Assembly: GCA_002914845.1 (NCBI GenBank)
Contig: JXTC01000060.1
Span: forward strand, 1,103,104-1,167,103
Reading direction: 5' to 3'
Length of the DNA stretch: 64,000 bases
Source of the DNA: Trema orientale
Lineage: Eukaryota > Streptophyta > Magnoliopsida > Rosales > Cannabaceae
Under the pieces are notes generated by a model that saw only the letters and a list, made by a program, of their open reading frames with translations, was not told where the DNA came from and made no database searches. Below are positions 32,448 through 41,812 of this stretch, in pieces; positions within the stretch are counted from its first letter, which is position 1, and every line of letters starts with the position of its first letter. The position numbers were made by a program, and so were the translations under genes.

Positions 32448-35400
32448 ATGGCAGATTGCAACAGAGGTGAAGATTATTTCTCATCCCAAAGCCAACAGGT
32501 ATTCTTCTTCCCATTATAATATAATAAGGAATTATGACATTTAAAATAGAGATATAAGTATATGTTAATAATATGAAGAATTTTGAAATTTTATGAAATG
32601 TAACTAAAGTATGGAACCAATACTAGCAATTCTGGCTTAAGGTTGTTCTGAGTTTGAATCATTGCGGAGAAGACATCAAATTAACCTCACTGGTAGCCGG
32701 TAGTTGGGTCATATCACAACCCATTTTTGTTCTAATTTCTTTTGTTTCAAATTTTTGTGGTATTCAATATGTGATAAACACAAAAATCTATGCGATCACA
32801 CATGGAAAGTTAGGCAACAAGTGACATAATATCTAGATCATTTTAAGCAATATTAGTGCATGATAGTTATTCATATCACAAGATAGAAACACAAAACATA
32901 ATGAAAATCTCACATTTTACCACATAACAATGTAACATGGGCTCGCACGTAGGCTATACCAACATTTTTTTACAGATAAAGTCATTGTTGTGTTAGTAAT
33001 TCAGGTGGGTCCCACATATCCAACGGCTAGTGATCTGACATGACAAATTATACCTTTATGCTAACGGTGCAATGAGTTACATCTTATGGTTTCTTTGAAA
33101 TGTCGGCAGTGTACGGTGGCTTGTATAAACATTACCGTAGACTACACAAACCCCATTGGTTGCTTGGCTGTCCAAGTGAATCACATGGATGATTTTTCAT
33201 TTTCATATTTATTTTTTGGCGGACGACTAAATATTATAATGTTGATCAAAAATCAATGTGAACCAGACCCTTAATATAGAGGCCCCTTAGTATATATCAT
33301 TGAGGAGATATGGCCTTTAGTTTGAGAGATTGACCAACTTGAAAAATTTTGAAAGCAAAGAAATGTGTCTGTTGGGCCCCAGAAAGCCCGGAATTAGATT
33401 TCAAATAAAAGTTGCTTTAAATATTGCTAGCTAATTCTCTCAAAAAAAAAAAATATATTGCTAGCTAATTTATTTCACTAAATTTTATTGAAGTGGACAT
33501 GATGGCTGATCATCCAAGCTATACATGAAATATTGGCCAATTATTGTGGTCTAATATCATTGGCTTTGTGACTTAGGTTCCAATCACCTCAAGTGGGTCC
33601 TGGCTGAAATTTAGAGGGAGAGTTGAGTTTTTAGTGCCTCGCATGACATTATAGTATATAGATCCAATTATTGGGCTGTTATGTTTAAATATAAATGGGG
33701 TCCCATTACCTCACATAAAGCTAGCCTTTATATTAAAACTCACTGCCTTAATTATGGTTTTATTCTAAACGCTTCTCCATTGCTTCAATTTTAATCATTT
33801 AAATGTCAACATTGATTAAGATTTTGGTTTTAAATCACAGGAAGCATCAGTGGGGAAGAAATATGGAGGACTTGCGCCAAAGAAGAAGCCTTTGATTTCA
33901 AAGGTTGGCAAATTAAATAATAATTCTCAAATATTCAGCTTTTTTCTCATTACATTTCCTATAAAATGTACTTAAAAAGAAAAAAAAAAAAAACTTATCA
34001 ATATTTGTGGGCGCAGGATCATGAACGTGCCTTCTTTGATTCAGCAGATTGGGCATTATGCAAGGTATTAAGTCCCAACAAAAGAAATTACATCAATAAC
34101 GGAAAGGATAAATTGCATTTAATTCCTTTTGTTTTAGGCATTGATGGCAAAATCCTTACCAAGCGAAAATAAAAAAGGTTGGCTTCACAGATAGTGGTCC
34201 CATAATAACGACCATGAAAGCCTTGTCCTGTCTCAGACTTTGGACTAAAATGATCACTAGTGAAAAAGAATGGTTCTTTTCCATTAATTCTTTTTTCATT
34301 TTACCCATAATTTGCATTTGAAAATAAAAAAATATTTTTAACTTCTTGAAATACTACAGCAAGGTGCAGGGGTGAATCAAAAATCAACTGCCGCTGTAGA
34401 AACCTTGCGGCCAAAACTACAGGTATAGTATTTGATACATATATATATATAAAAGTTGCCAATCTAGTAGGTTTTTATTTTTTATTTTTTTTACTTATGT
34501 GTGGGTATTTTTTTTTAGCCATTGTATCATCATCTAATGGTGATCCAACGGCTATAATGAAGTGTATGAAAAGACATACATCATTAATGCTATTTTTTTC
34601 TACTACTTTTTATAACAAAAAAATATGCATGAAAAAATTTCATTGGCCAAATTGATACCTACTGGATTGGTGCCCATATATATATATATTTACTTATATG
34701 GAGAATATTAAGGATAGTTGTGTCGGATGACTCTTTAGTAAATAGAAAATAAGTTAGACAGATTTGTTACTTACCAGTGTAAATATATATATATATGAAT
34801 GAGGTTTCAATGGTTACGTCTCCATGAGTAACCATTATTAAAATGCGTGTAATAATAAATTTATTATTTAAATTAGAGTACCACTAAGTTGACTTTCTAA
34901 AAAAAATATATAATATTAAAGTTAATTAATTACAATAAATTTTGTTGCACAACTATCAATTTAATTACAACCGTTAGATTTTCATCCAACGGTTAGAAAC
35001 ACAGTAACCATCGATGGGTAAAACCATTGAAACCTCACCCATTATATATATATATGGGCACCAATCCGGTAGGTATTTCTTTTTTTTACCTATGCATAGG
35101 TATTAATTTGGCTAATGAAAATTTATCATGCACATTTTTTTATTATAAAAAATAGAGAAAGAAATAGTATTAATAATGCACGTATTTTCATGCATCTTAT
35201 TATAGCCGTTGGATCACCATTAGATGATGATTCAATGGCTTAAAAAAAAATACCTACACATAGGTTAAAAAAAAAAAATACCTACTGATTGGCAACCTAT
35301 ATATATTTGCTCACACTTGTACGTGTTAGTTAACCAATTCTTCCAAAATCTTAAAATGTAGGAGTACCGACTTATATATTGATCTCACATAATCAAAACA

Positions 35401-35661
35401 ATGTGATAATTATATGCAGAGAACACCCCATCAACAACTTCCTCCAAGGAGACCTGCTTGTGTCTCTGGTAGGGAAACCCTGGTAAGTTCCTAGAACTAA
35501 GGTGTTGCATTTAACTATTTCTTTATCTTTGTCAAAAATACGAAAACAATATTTGCAAAGAGTCAACTAATTTCTTTTCCCTTTTCTTTTGTTCTTTCTT
35601 TCTTTTTTTTTTTTGTTATTAACTTTTTATTTTGTTTATTTATTTTTTACAGGAAGAGTAG
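32448..35661 (+). CDS. Endosulfine (ENSA/ARPP19) family PP2A regulator
   Basis: Small cytosolic protein. In animals and yeast the family, once phosphorylated by Greatwall kinase, inhibits PP2A-B55. Six short exons (32448-32498, 33841-33903, 34017-34064, 34360-34422, 35420-35482, 35653-35661) all join in phase 0, giving 98 aa. The family core is clear: KKYGGLAPKKKPLISK followed by DHERAFFDSADWALCK. The serine in FDSADW corresponds to the Greatwall target serine of FDSGDY. The C-terminus is basic and proline-rich (TPHQQLPPRRPAC), and the final exon encodes only two residues and the stop. The ATG lies 12 nt into its exon, after a probable 5'-UTR intron. Intron 4 (about 1 kb) is largely made of three MITEs. 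No transit peptide or membrane segment is seen. The automatic six-frame view hides this gene because every exon is short. Confidence 0.9.
34454..34675 (+). mobile_element. MITE family 1 in endosulfine intron 4
   Basis: It starts AGTTGCCAATCTAGTAGG and ends CCTACTGGATTGGTGCCC. The ends are imperfect inverted repeats of about 20 bp, which makes this the clearest forward copy. Internal ATGGTGATCCAACGGCTATA matches the other copies. Confidence 0.8.
34796..35042. mobile_element. MITE family 2, complete copy in endosulfine intron 4
   Basis: The left end GAATGAGGTTTCAATGGTTA is the reverse complement, with few mismatches, of the right end AACCATTGAAACCTCACCCA. The 247-bp element is AT-rich inside with no coding capacity, and TA runs flank both ends. 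It lies between two family 1 MITEs. Confidence 0.82.
35056..35297 (-). mobile_element. MITE family 1, inverted copy in endosulfine intron 4
   Basis: It starts GGGCACCAATCCGGTAGGTA and ends TACCTACTGATTGGCAACC, so it is oriented opposite to the copy at 34454-34675. The two family 1 copies could pair in the transcript around the family 2 element. Confidence 0.82.
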
Positions 35662-35973
35662 ATTAAGCTCTCAGAACGTTCTTGGGTGTATTAATAAAAA
35701 GGAGTTTATATGTGTTCATGATGATACAGTTAACTTAATGCATTGCTTTTTAATTTTCAAATAGCTTAATCATAATAAAGGAATCTTCTTTGCACAGGAG
35801 ATGTTCAACCATTTTGTAAATTTGCGTATGCTTGCTTTCTCTTGAATATCTCATCACCCCATTTTGTGAATTCTACTTGTTAAAGAAAATGGTCGAGAAC
35901 AAGAGACAACAATCAAACCAAACTGTATATATAGGGACTGGTATATAAGAAATAAGGTCATGAATCTTACATT

Positions 35974-37460
35974 TCATGGTACAATTTTCATTTCTCTTAG
36001 CCTTCCAACCCAAATTGGGATACTTTTTAAGTATTAGCATACATCCAAATTCTCTACTCTTGTTCATGAAACAAACATGTTGAAACTCAAAATGTAAACA
36101 CATTTTTAAGTGCAGCAAAGCAAGTGATCTCTTCCAATTTGGTCTCATATAGCCCATGTTTTTCCACTATTTCATCCCAAACTTTTCCTTTATCTTTCAT
36201 CGGTTCCACAATATCATACTCGTCCTTCTCATCAAACGGCACATATTCAACCTCAAACACCTCACACAATACCTTCCATAGACTCTTCCACGTGAAAACG
36301 TCGCCGTTCGTGCAATTAAACGCTTTGTTCTTGCAATGGGCCGTGACCGCGGCCCATATATGCTACTCGGCCAAAATGCGAGCATCCGACATGTCGCAGA
36401 AATGCTCCCACGTGTAACGAGTGCCCGGCTGCCGAAGCTTCAACCCCACGTGCCAACATATCGTGGCGTACGCCGCCATGGTGAGCAGCGAGTTGTGCAT
36501 GCATCTCGAGGACGCGCCTATTATAATCAAAGAGCGGTGGATAGAACACGTAAACGACATTGTGTGCGACACAACCAGGTTTTTAAGTGCGTAGTAGGGA
36601 TGTCAACAGGACTGGTCGAGACCGGTTTTGAGTTTATTATCCCCGTCCTCATTATTATTTTATTATACCATCCCCGTATCATTCACCATTTAATTTGGTG
36701 CAGGGCAATTTCGAAAAATTCTCATTAAAAATCGGTTTACCTATTAGTATATTGGGTTTTCGTTTGGAATTGTCATATTGAATTTATTAAATAATCCTAT
36801 ATTGGTCCAAATCTTTTAAAAGTCTAAATATATCGGGAAAAAAAATCTAAATTCAAGTCAATTAAAAACTCTAATTTTACCTCAAATCTTTTGGAATTAT
36901 AATTTAATAAAAGACCTAAATAACTAAAAAAAAATACATTCAAATAGAGCTTTAACGTGTTACAAGTTGCTAAATGTAAAATATTTAATACCAAAATCAC
37001 ATAGCATATCATTCATTTAAAAAGATAACACAATGCCAAATACTTAAACTCAAACAATATTAATATATGACTATATATTATTAGATTTTTTTTTTTTTAA
37101 AATCTACTTGAATTATTATGATATAAAAATTAACTTATATATAATCGGGGAGGGGTCGGTGCTGGGCACTTAATCCCAAGCCCGCCCCGCCCCGCCCCGC
37201 TCTACTAAATATTAAATAGAAAATACCTGCCTCGTGACCCATACAATTTATAACGGTAAAAATCAGCCATATTCGGGTTGGTGCACCGTAGTGCACCATC
37301 CCGTTCGATGAAATTGACGTTCTTAATGCGTAGTAAAAGTTCGGGTAAGGTAAACGAGGCGAGTCTTCATGAAACGGCGCATTGTACGGGACGAGTTGGG
37401 CTGATTGGGCCGGATCATGAACTGGGCCCATATATTGCTGCGTAGCGGTCTGGACGGTGA
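35974..37460 (-). pseudogene. Progesterone 5-beta-reductase/iridoid synthase-like (PRISE/VEP1) pseudogene
   Basis: Short-chain dehydrogenase family that reduces the enone double bond of steroids or related small molecules. On the minus strand the family reads in order: QYMGPVHDPAQSAQL, PFHEDSPRLPYPNFYYAL, (insertion), SFTCSIHRSLIIIGASS, GTRYTWEHFCDMSDARILAE, FNCTNGDVFTWKSLWKVLCE, KGKVWDEIVEKHGL, EFQHVCFMNKSREFG, and a final VGRLREMKIVP before the stop at 35974-35976. Lesions: the N-terminal third, including the NADPH-binding region, is missing beyond about 37460; a 731-bp transposon splits the YYAL segment; a CAG codon has become TAG at 36360-36362; and frameshifts lie near 36090 and 36020. 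No function is expected. Forward-strand open frames here are antisense shadows. Confidence 0.88.
36595..37325. mobile_element. Non-autonomous hAT-like transposon in the PRISE pseudogene
   Basis: The 731-bp insertion begins TAGGGATGTCAA and ends TTGACGTTCTTA. As inverted repeats these match at 9 of 12 positions, and all mismatches are transitions. It is flanked by an 8-bp target duplication, GTGCGTAG at 36587-36594 and ATGCGTAG at 37326-37333 (one change). Removing it rejoins the family protein at NFYYAL-KNLVV. Near its right half lies a GC-rich (CCCCG)n stretch (37179-37202). No transposase is encoded. Confidence 0.82.
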
Positions 37461-38140
37461 GGTGGAAAAAGAAAAAAAAAAAATATTTTACTTCTTTTTA
37501 TCTGTCTGTATATCTAATAGTTTTACTATTAGATAGTTCGGGTAAGATATTTTAGTAGAATTCAAATGTGAAATAATAAGACAAAAAAAGAAAAAAGAAA
37601 AATACTGTAGATTTAGCGTTCGTCTTATAACAATAATCTTGAAAAAGAACATAAATAATAATGCAGTTTATTGATTTTCTCATAATTTTGATGGGAAATC
37701 CTTATCCAGCCAGTACAAAGTGTTATTCCAGCAAATACAGCAGATTAAACAACCAAAATATCATATAAGAAAGAGTAACCATAGTAACTGTTCGAATGTA
37801 TCAGAATTTGGGTATATCATCTAATATACTGGATCTAATTTTGATAGTAATAAGTTTATAACTTTTTTATATGTACGAGACATATCTTGTACTTCTGATT
37901 TAACTATAAAAATTGAAAAAAGGGATATCTATTATAATATGTTTAGTAGCCAAAAACTACTATATTATTTAATGACAAACGGTCATTTATTAGTAGCCAA
38001 ATACTACTACATTTTAAAAAAAATCAACTGAAAAAGGTCATTTATTAAAGAGGTGTAAAAAACGGCTATTTTTAAAATTGATCTAAAAAAAGATATTTCT
38101 TAAAAATACTGAAAACGGTACTAGTCAGGTCCATTTCCAT
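37461..38140. other. Spacer between the pseudogene and the PPR gene
   Basis: AT-rich DNA with a diffuse repeated motif, for example CATTTATTAGTAGCCAAATA against TAGTAGCCAAAAACTACTAT near 37945-38005. No gene is seen. Confidence 0.45.
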
Positions 38141-38217
38141 TGGGCTTGGTGGACTAAGGCCTAGAGATTATGGGCCTTGAACGTGGGAGCTAAGCCCAAA
38201 TAGCTAGAACCGGCCCA
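38141..38217 (+). promoter_or_regulatory. Cluster of four site II (TGGGCC/T) elements before the PPR gene
   Basis: TGGGCT (38141-38146), TGGGCC (38171-38176), and the reverse-strand forms AGCCCA (38193-38198) and GGCCCA (38212-38217) fall within 77 bp. Site II elements bind TCP factors and are typical of plant nuclear genes for mitochondrial proteins and PPR proteins. The last one touches an upstream in-frame ATG at 38218, which argues against that ATG being the start. Confidence 0.65.
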
Positions 38218-38289
38218 ATGACCAGTCCGACCGAGTCCTATAAACAAGAACAGCTTTTGCATTTGGTGTCGTCCTTCCTTGTCAGGGGC

Positions 38290-40422
38290 ATGAGAGGGTT
38301 TTCTTCTTTAGCTTCCAGGGCTTCACCTGCACTGAGGAATCTCACTCAGAAGCCATACAATCAGATAAAGTTTCAGAGACAGTCTCCCTCCAACACCATA
38401 CCCACAAAAGCTCTGAACCCATCTCCTCCTCCAACGGGTAAGAATTCTCTCTTAGACTCTCAACTTCAAAACTCCAGTTCAAGGATTCCCATTTCAGCTC
38501 GTAAAAACAAGTTATCACATTTCAATAATAATAACCCAACTGATCACCAATACATTGCTCAAATTCTTTCGAGTAAAGACTGGTTTTTATTGCTGAACCA
38601 CGAGTTTAAGGCCAAGAGGATTGCATTGAATCCTCAGTTTGTAGTGAGTGTGTTGCAAAACCAAGAAAACCCATCAAGCTCTTTGAAGTTCTATACGTGG
38701 GTTTCGAATATTAACCCGTCGTTGTCAAAGCATCGGTCGGTTCGGGGTGTTTTAGGCAGTATCCTTTATAGGAGAGGTCCTCTTGTATTGAATGTTGACT
38801 TGGTTCAGGATATTAGTAAATCGGGTTTTCGGGTAACAGAGGAGTTGCTTTGTATATTGATTGGTAGTTGGGGGCGATTGGGTTTGGCAAAATATTGTGC
38901 TGAAGTTTTTGGTCAAGTGTCATTTTTGGGTCTTAGTCCAAGCACAAGGTTGTATAACGCGGTGATTGATGCATTGGTTAAGGCCAATTCGCTTGACTTG
39001 GCATATTTGAAATTCCAGCAGATGTCAGCGGACAATTGCAGTCCCGATAGGTTCACTTACAACATCCTCATTCATGGAGTTTGCAGGATTGGTGTAGTGG
39101 ATGAGGCGCTTCGGCTAGTCAAACAAATGGAAAATGTGGGATTTTTTCCTAATGTATTCACTTATACAATTCTTATTGATGGATTTTTTAATTCGAAGAG
39201 AGTTGAGGAAGCATTTTGGATATTAGAGACGATGAAGAAGAGGAATGTGAGTCCAAATGAAGCTACTATTAGGTCATTGGTTCATGGGTCATTTCGTTGC
39301 TTGGCCCCCAGAAAGGCTTTTGAGTTGCTTTTCAGATTTGTGGATGACGAAACTGTATCTTCTAAATTAGCTTGTGATACTATACTATATTGCCTAACTG
39401 GTAATTCTATGGCGAGAGAAGCTGCTCAATTTTTAAGAGAAATTCAAGTGAAAGGTTATTTGCCAGATAGTTCAACCTTTAACATGGCAATGGTTTGTTT
39501 GATAAAGGATTTTAATCTTAATGAGACATGTGAGATATTTGAAAGTTTTGTACAGCGAGGTGTGAAGCCAGGATTGAACACTTATCTTGCTTTGGTTGAG
39601 GCTATGTATAAATCTGGAAGAGGTGAAAAGGGGAATGACTTTTTAGAACTAATGATCAAAGATGGACTTGTATCAAATGTCTATTCATATAACATGGTGC
39701 TTGACTGCTTCTGCAAAGCCCAAATGATGGAGAGGGCATCAGAGGCTTTCGAGGATATGCGGCTTAGAAGTATTGCTCCTAACCTGGTCACTTTTAACAC
39801 GCTTATTACGGGATATTGTAAGGCTGGAGACTTAAGCAGGGCACGGGAACTTTTGGTGATGCTCTTAGAGCATGGATTCAAACCAGATGTCTTCACGTTT
39901 ACTTCAATAATTGATGGCCTTTGTCAAGTGTACCAGATAGAGGGTGCTTTTGGTTGTTTCTCTGAAATGATTGAGTGGGGTATCACTCCAAATTCTGTTA
40001 CATACAATGTATTGATACGCTCTTTGTGTGTCATTGGAGATATGGGAAGAGCAATGAAACTTCTGAAAAAGATGCAAGCTGATGGAATAAGGCCAGATAC
40101 TTTCTCCTTCAATGCTCTTATTCAAAGTTTTTGCAGGATGAATAGGGTTGAGAAAGCAGGGAATCTCTTTCGTTCCATGTTGAAAATGGGCTTAGTTCCT
40201 GAAAATTATACATATAATGCTTTTGTTGTTGCACTATGTAGAGCAGGGAGATTTAATGAAGCCAAGGAGATATTTGTTTCCATGGAAGCAAATGGTTGTA
40301 TTCCTGATTCTTGTACTTGTTATATCATTTTGGACTCTCTTGTCCAACGAGGCCAGCTTGACGAGGCACGGAATATAGTAAAGAGTTTAAATCAGATGGC
40401 ACAATTCATTTCTACATTTTAG
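38290..40422 (+). CDS. PPR40: P-class pentatricopeptide repeat protein, PPR40-like, mitochondrial
   Basis: Intronless gene encoding 710 aa of mostly 35-residue PPR motifs, which bind single-stranded RNA in organelles. The N-terminus from the chosen ATG (MRGFSSLASRASPALRNL) is basic, Ser/Ala-rich and lacks acidic residues, like a mitochondrial presequence. An in-frame ATG at 38218 would add 24 residues including acidic ones and overlaps the promoter motifs, so I prefer 38290. About a dozen canonical repeats are visible from residue 220 onward, for example PDRFTYNILIHGVCRIGVVD and PNVFTYTILIDGFFNSKRVE. No E, DYW or SMR domain follows, so the protein is P class. Phrases such as STRLYNAVIDALVKANSLDL match my recollection of Arabidopsis PPR40 (linked to complex III and stress responses). 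Orthology is inferred, not tested. Confidence 0.88.
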   Translation: MRGFSSLASRASPALRNLTQKPYNQIKFQRQSPSNTIPTKALNPSPPPTGKNSLLDSQLQNSSSRIPISARKNKLSHFNNNNPTDHQYIAQILSSKDWFLLLNHEFKAKRIALNPQFVVSVLQNQENPSSSLKFYTWVSNINPSLSKHRSVRGVLGSILYRRGPLVLNVDLVQDISKSGFRVTEELLCILIGSWGRLGLAKYCAEVFGQVSFLGLSPSTRLYNAVIDALVKANSLDLAYLKFQQMSADNCSPDRFTYNILIHGVCRIGVVDEALRLVKQMENVGFFPNVFTYTILIDGFFNSKRVEEAFWILETMKKRNVSPNEATIRSLVHGSFRCLAPRKAFELLFRFVDDETVSSKLACDTILYCLTGNSMAREAAQFLREIQVKGYLPDSSTFNMAMVCLIKDFNLNETCEIFESFVQRGVKPGLNTYLALVEAMYKSGRGEKGNDFLELMIKDGLVSNVYSYNMVLDCFCKAQMMERASEAFEDMRLRSIAPNLVTFNTLITGYCKAGDLSRARELLVMLLEHGFKPDVFTFTSIIDGLCQVYQIEGAFGCFSEMIEWGITPNSVTYNVLIRSLCVIGDMGRAMKLLKKMQADGIRPDTFSFNALIQSFCRMNRVEKAGNLFRSMLKMGLVPENYTYNAFVVALCRAGRFNEAKEIFVSMEANGCIPDSCTCYIILDSLVQRGQLDEARNIVKSLNQMAQFISTF

Positions 40423-41515
40423 AATGGGCTTTTGTTGTTATGCGTTCTTGCTGCTTTGGTTAAGTTTTGGCTTGAAAGACTGATGGATCATGAAACAATG
40501 GGCAGCTGTTTGCTCACTGCATTTGTGAAATCAAAGTGTATTGTCAGTATGTTGCAGGAGCCAAGACACTCCTTTGTGCCTCCACTGAGATTTTCACAAT
40601 AATCAGGTAAATAAGTCACAGTTATTTATTTGCTTTTATGGAAATCACAGTTATTCCCTATGGAATTTGAATGTAAATATTTACAGACTGAGAAATTCAT
40701 GCCGGGTCATTGTCTTGTATTTTGAGCCGAATTATGTTACTAGTTGTCCTAACCTCACTAAAAGTTTGTTGTTTATATATTGCTCAGCTACCAAAATGCT
40801 AATATGGAAATGGATCAGAAAACTGATAGCCTTTAGATATATGATGTCATGTATGCAAGGACCTTATTACAAGGATAGGCGCTATTCATGCTATCAAATC
40901 GATATATGCAGCCTGCTCAAAACCTACGTTGTTGTCAAAATAATTTTATAGTTGCAAGATATGAGCTCTGAGACTGAGACCTTTTGTTGTTTTGTGCAGC
41001 TTTGAAACTGGCTTTTCTCTTCGTGGGAAAGGAAAAATGGATTACTCAGTGCTTTTCAGGTTTGATGACATTATACCCCTGAAAAACGGAGTTCATGGGA
41101 TAACCTTAGCATGTGCCAGAATTTTTGGACATGGCAGTGCTTGCTGCTCGCTTACTCTGGCATGTGTTTTAGTTATGTAGAAGGAAAGATATTGCGTTGA
41201 GGTGTGTATAGACAGGCTTCACAATTTTGACTCGTATATATTCTCAAGCAGAATTTCCAAGAAGGATTAATACATATTACTAGAACACTACAATAAATTT
41301 GGGTTAGAGCGGAAGTTGCAGTTGAATCATTATACAGTGAAAATGCATGATTGTTCGTTTATTTAATTATTTATTTTAACTTTACATCTTTCAGCTTACG
41401 GATGATACAATGCTAGTTTTTATTTTTATTTTTTTTAATGTTTCGCTTCGCTCGCTTGAATGATGCATGCTAGCTGTCGGTTTCATTTCTCTGCCTCGTT
41501 CTGGAGTTTTCAGTA
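40423..41515. other. 3' flank of the PPR gene
   Basis: The small open frames at 40667-40951 and 40992-41180 have no recognisable protein content. The stretch may be a long or spliced 3' UTR, since plausible acceptor tracts occur (for example TTTGTGCAG before 41000), but I cannot show it. Confidence 0.4.
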
Positions 41516-41704
41516 AGATAATGCTATGTGTATCAAAGTGTTTACCAAATTTTTAATACCAATACATGTGGTATGTGAGTTGGCAATATTCAATTGGTAG
41601 ATATAATTAATTTATTTGTGATAAGTTTTAATATACCAATTAAATAGTGCCAATTCAAATGTCTTAAAAATTTGGTACATATTTTGGTACACCTAGCATT
41701 ATCT
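41516..41704. mobile_element. MITE family 3, complete
   Basis: The left end AGATAATGCTATGTGTATCA plus AAG and the right end (reverse complement AGATAATGCTAGGTGTACCA plus AAA) form inverted repeats that extend to about 40 bp, both reaching CCAAATTTTTAA. There is no coding capacity. Confidence 0.75.
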
Positions 41705-41713
41705 TTTTGTAAT

Positions 41714-41812
41714 GAATAATACTAGGTGTACCAAAATTTTTACCAAAATTTTAATACCATATGACATGTGAGTTGCAATATTCAATTGATGGATATGATT
41801 AACTTATCTGGA
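41714..41812. mobile_element. MITE family 3, truncated copy
   Basis: AATACTAGGTGTACCAAAAT, followed by ACATGTGAGTTG and CAATATTCAATTGATGGATA, repeats the left half of the element immediately upstream. It ends abruptly near 41812. Confidence 0.65.

Noticed and set aside
36124..36728. Forward-strand open frames at 36124-36417 and 36336-36728
   Set aside because: They are antisense to the PRISE pseudogene, whose minus-strand reading matches a known family in several motifs.
40667..41180. Two small open frames after the PPR gene
   Set aside because: They show no signal peptide, domain, repeat or conserved pattern, and the composition is that of the surrounding non-coding DNA.
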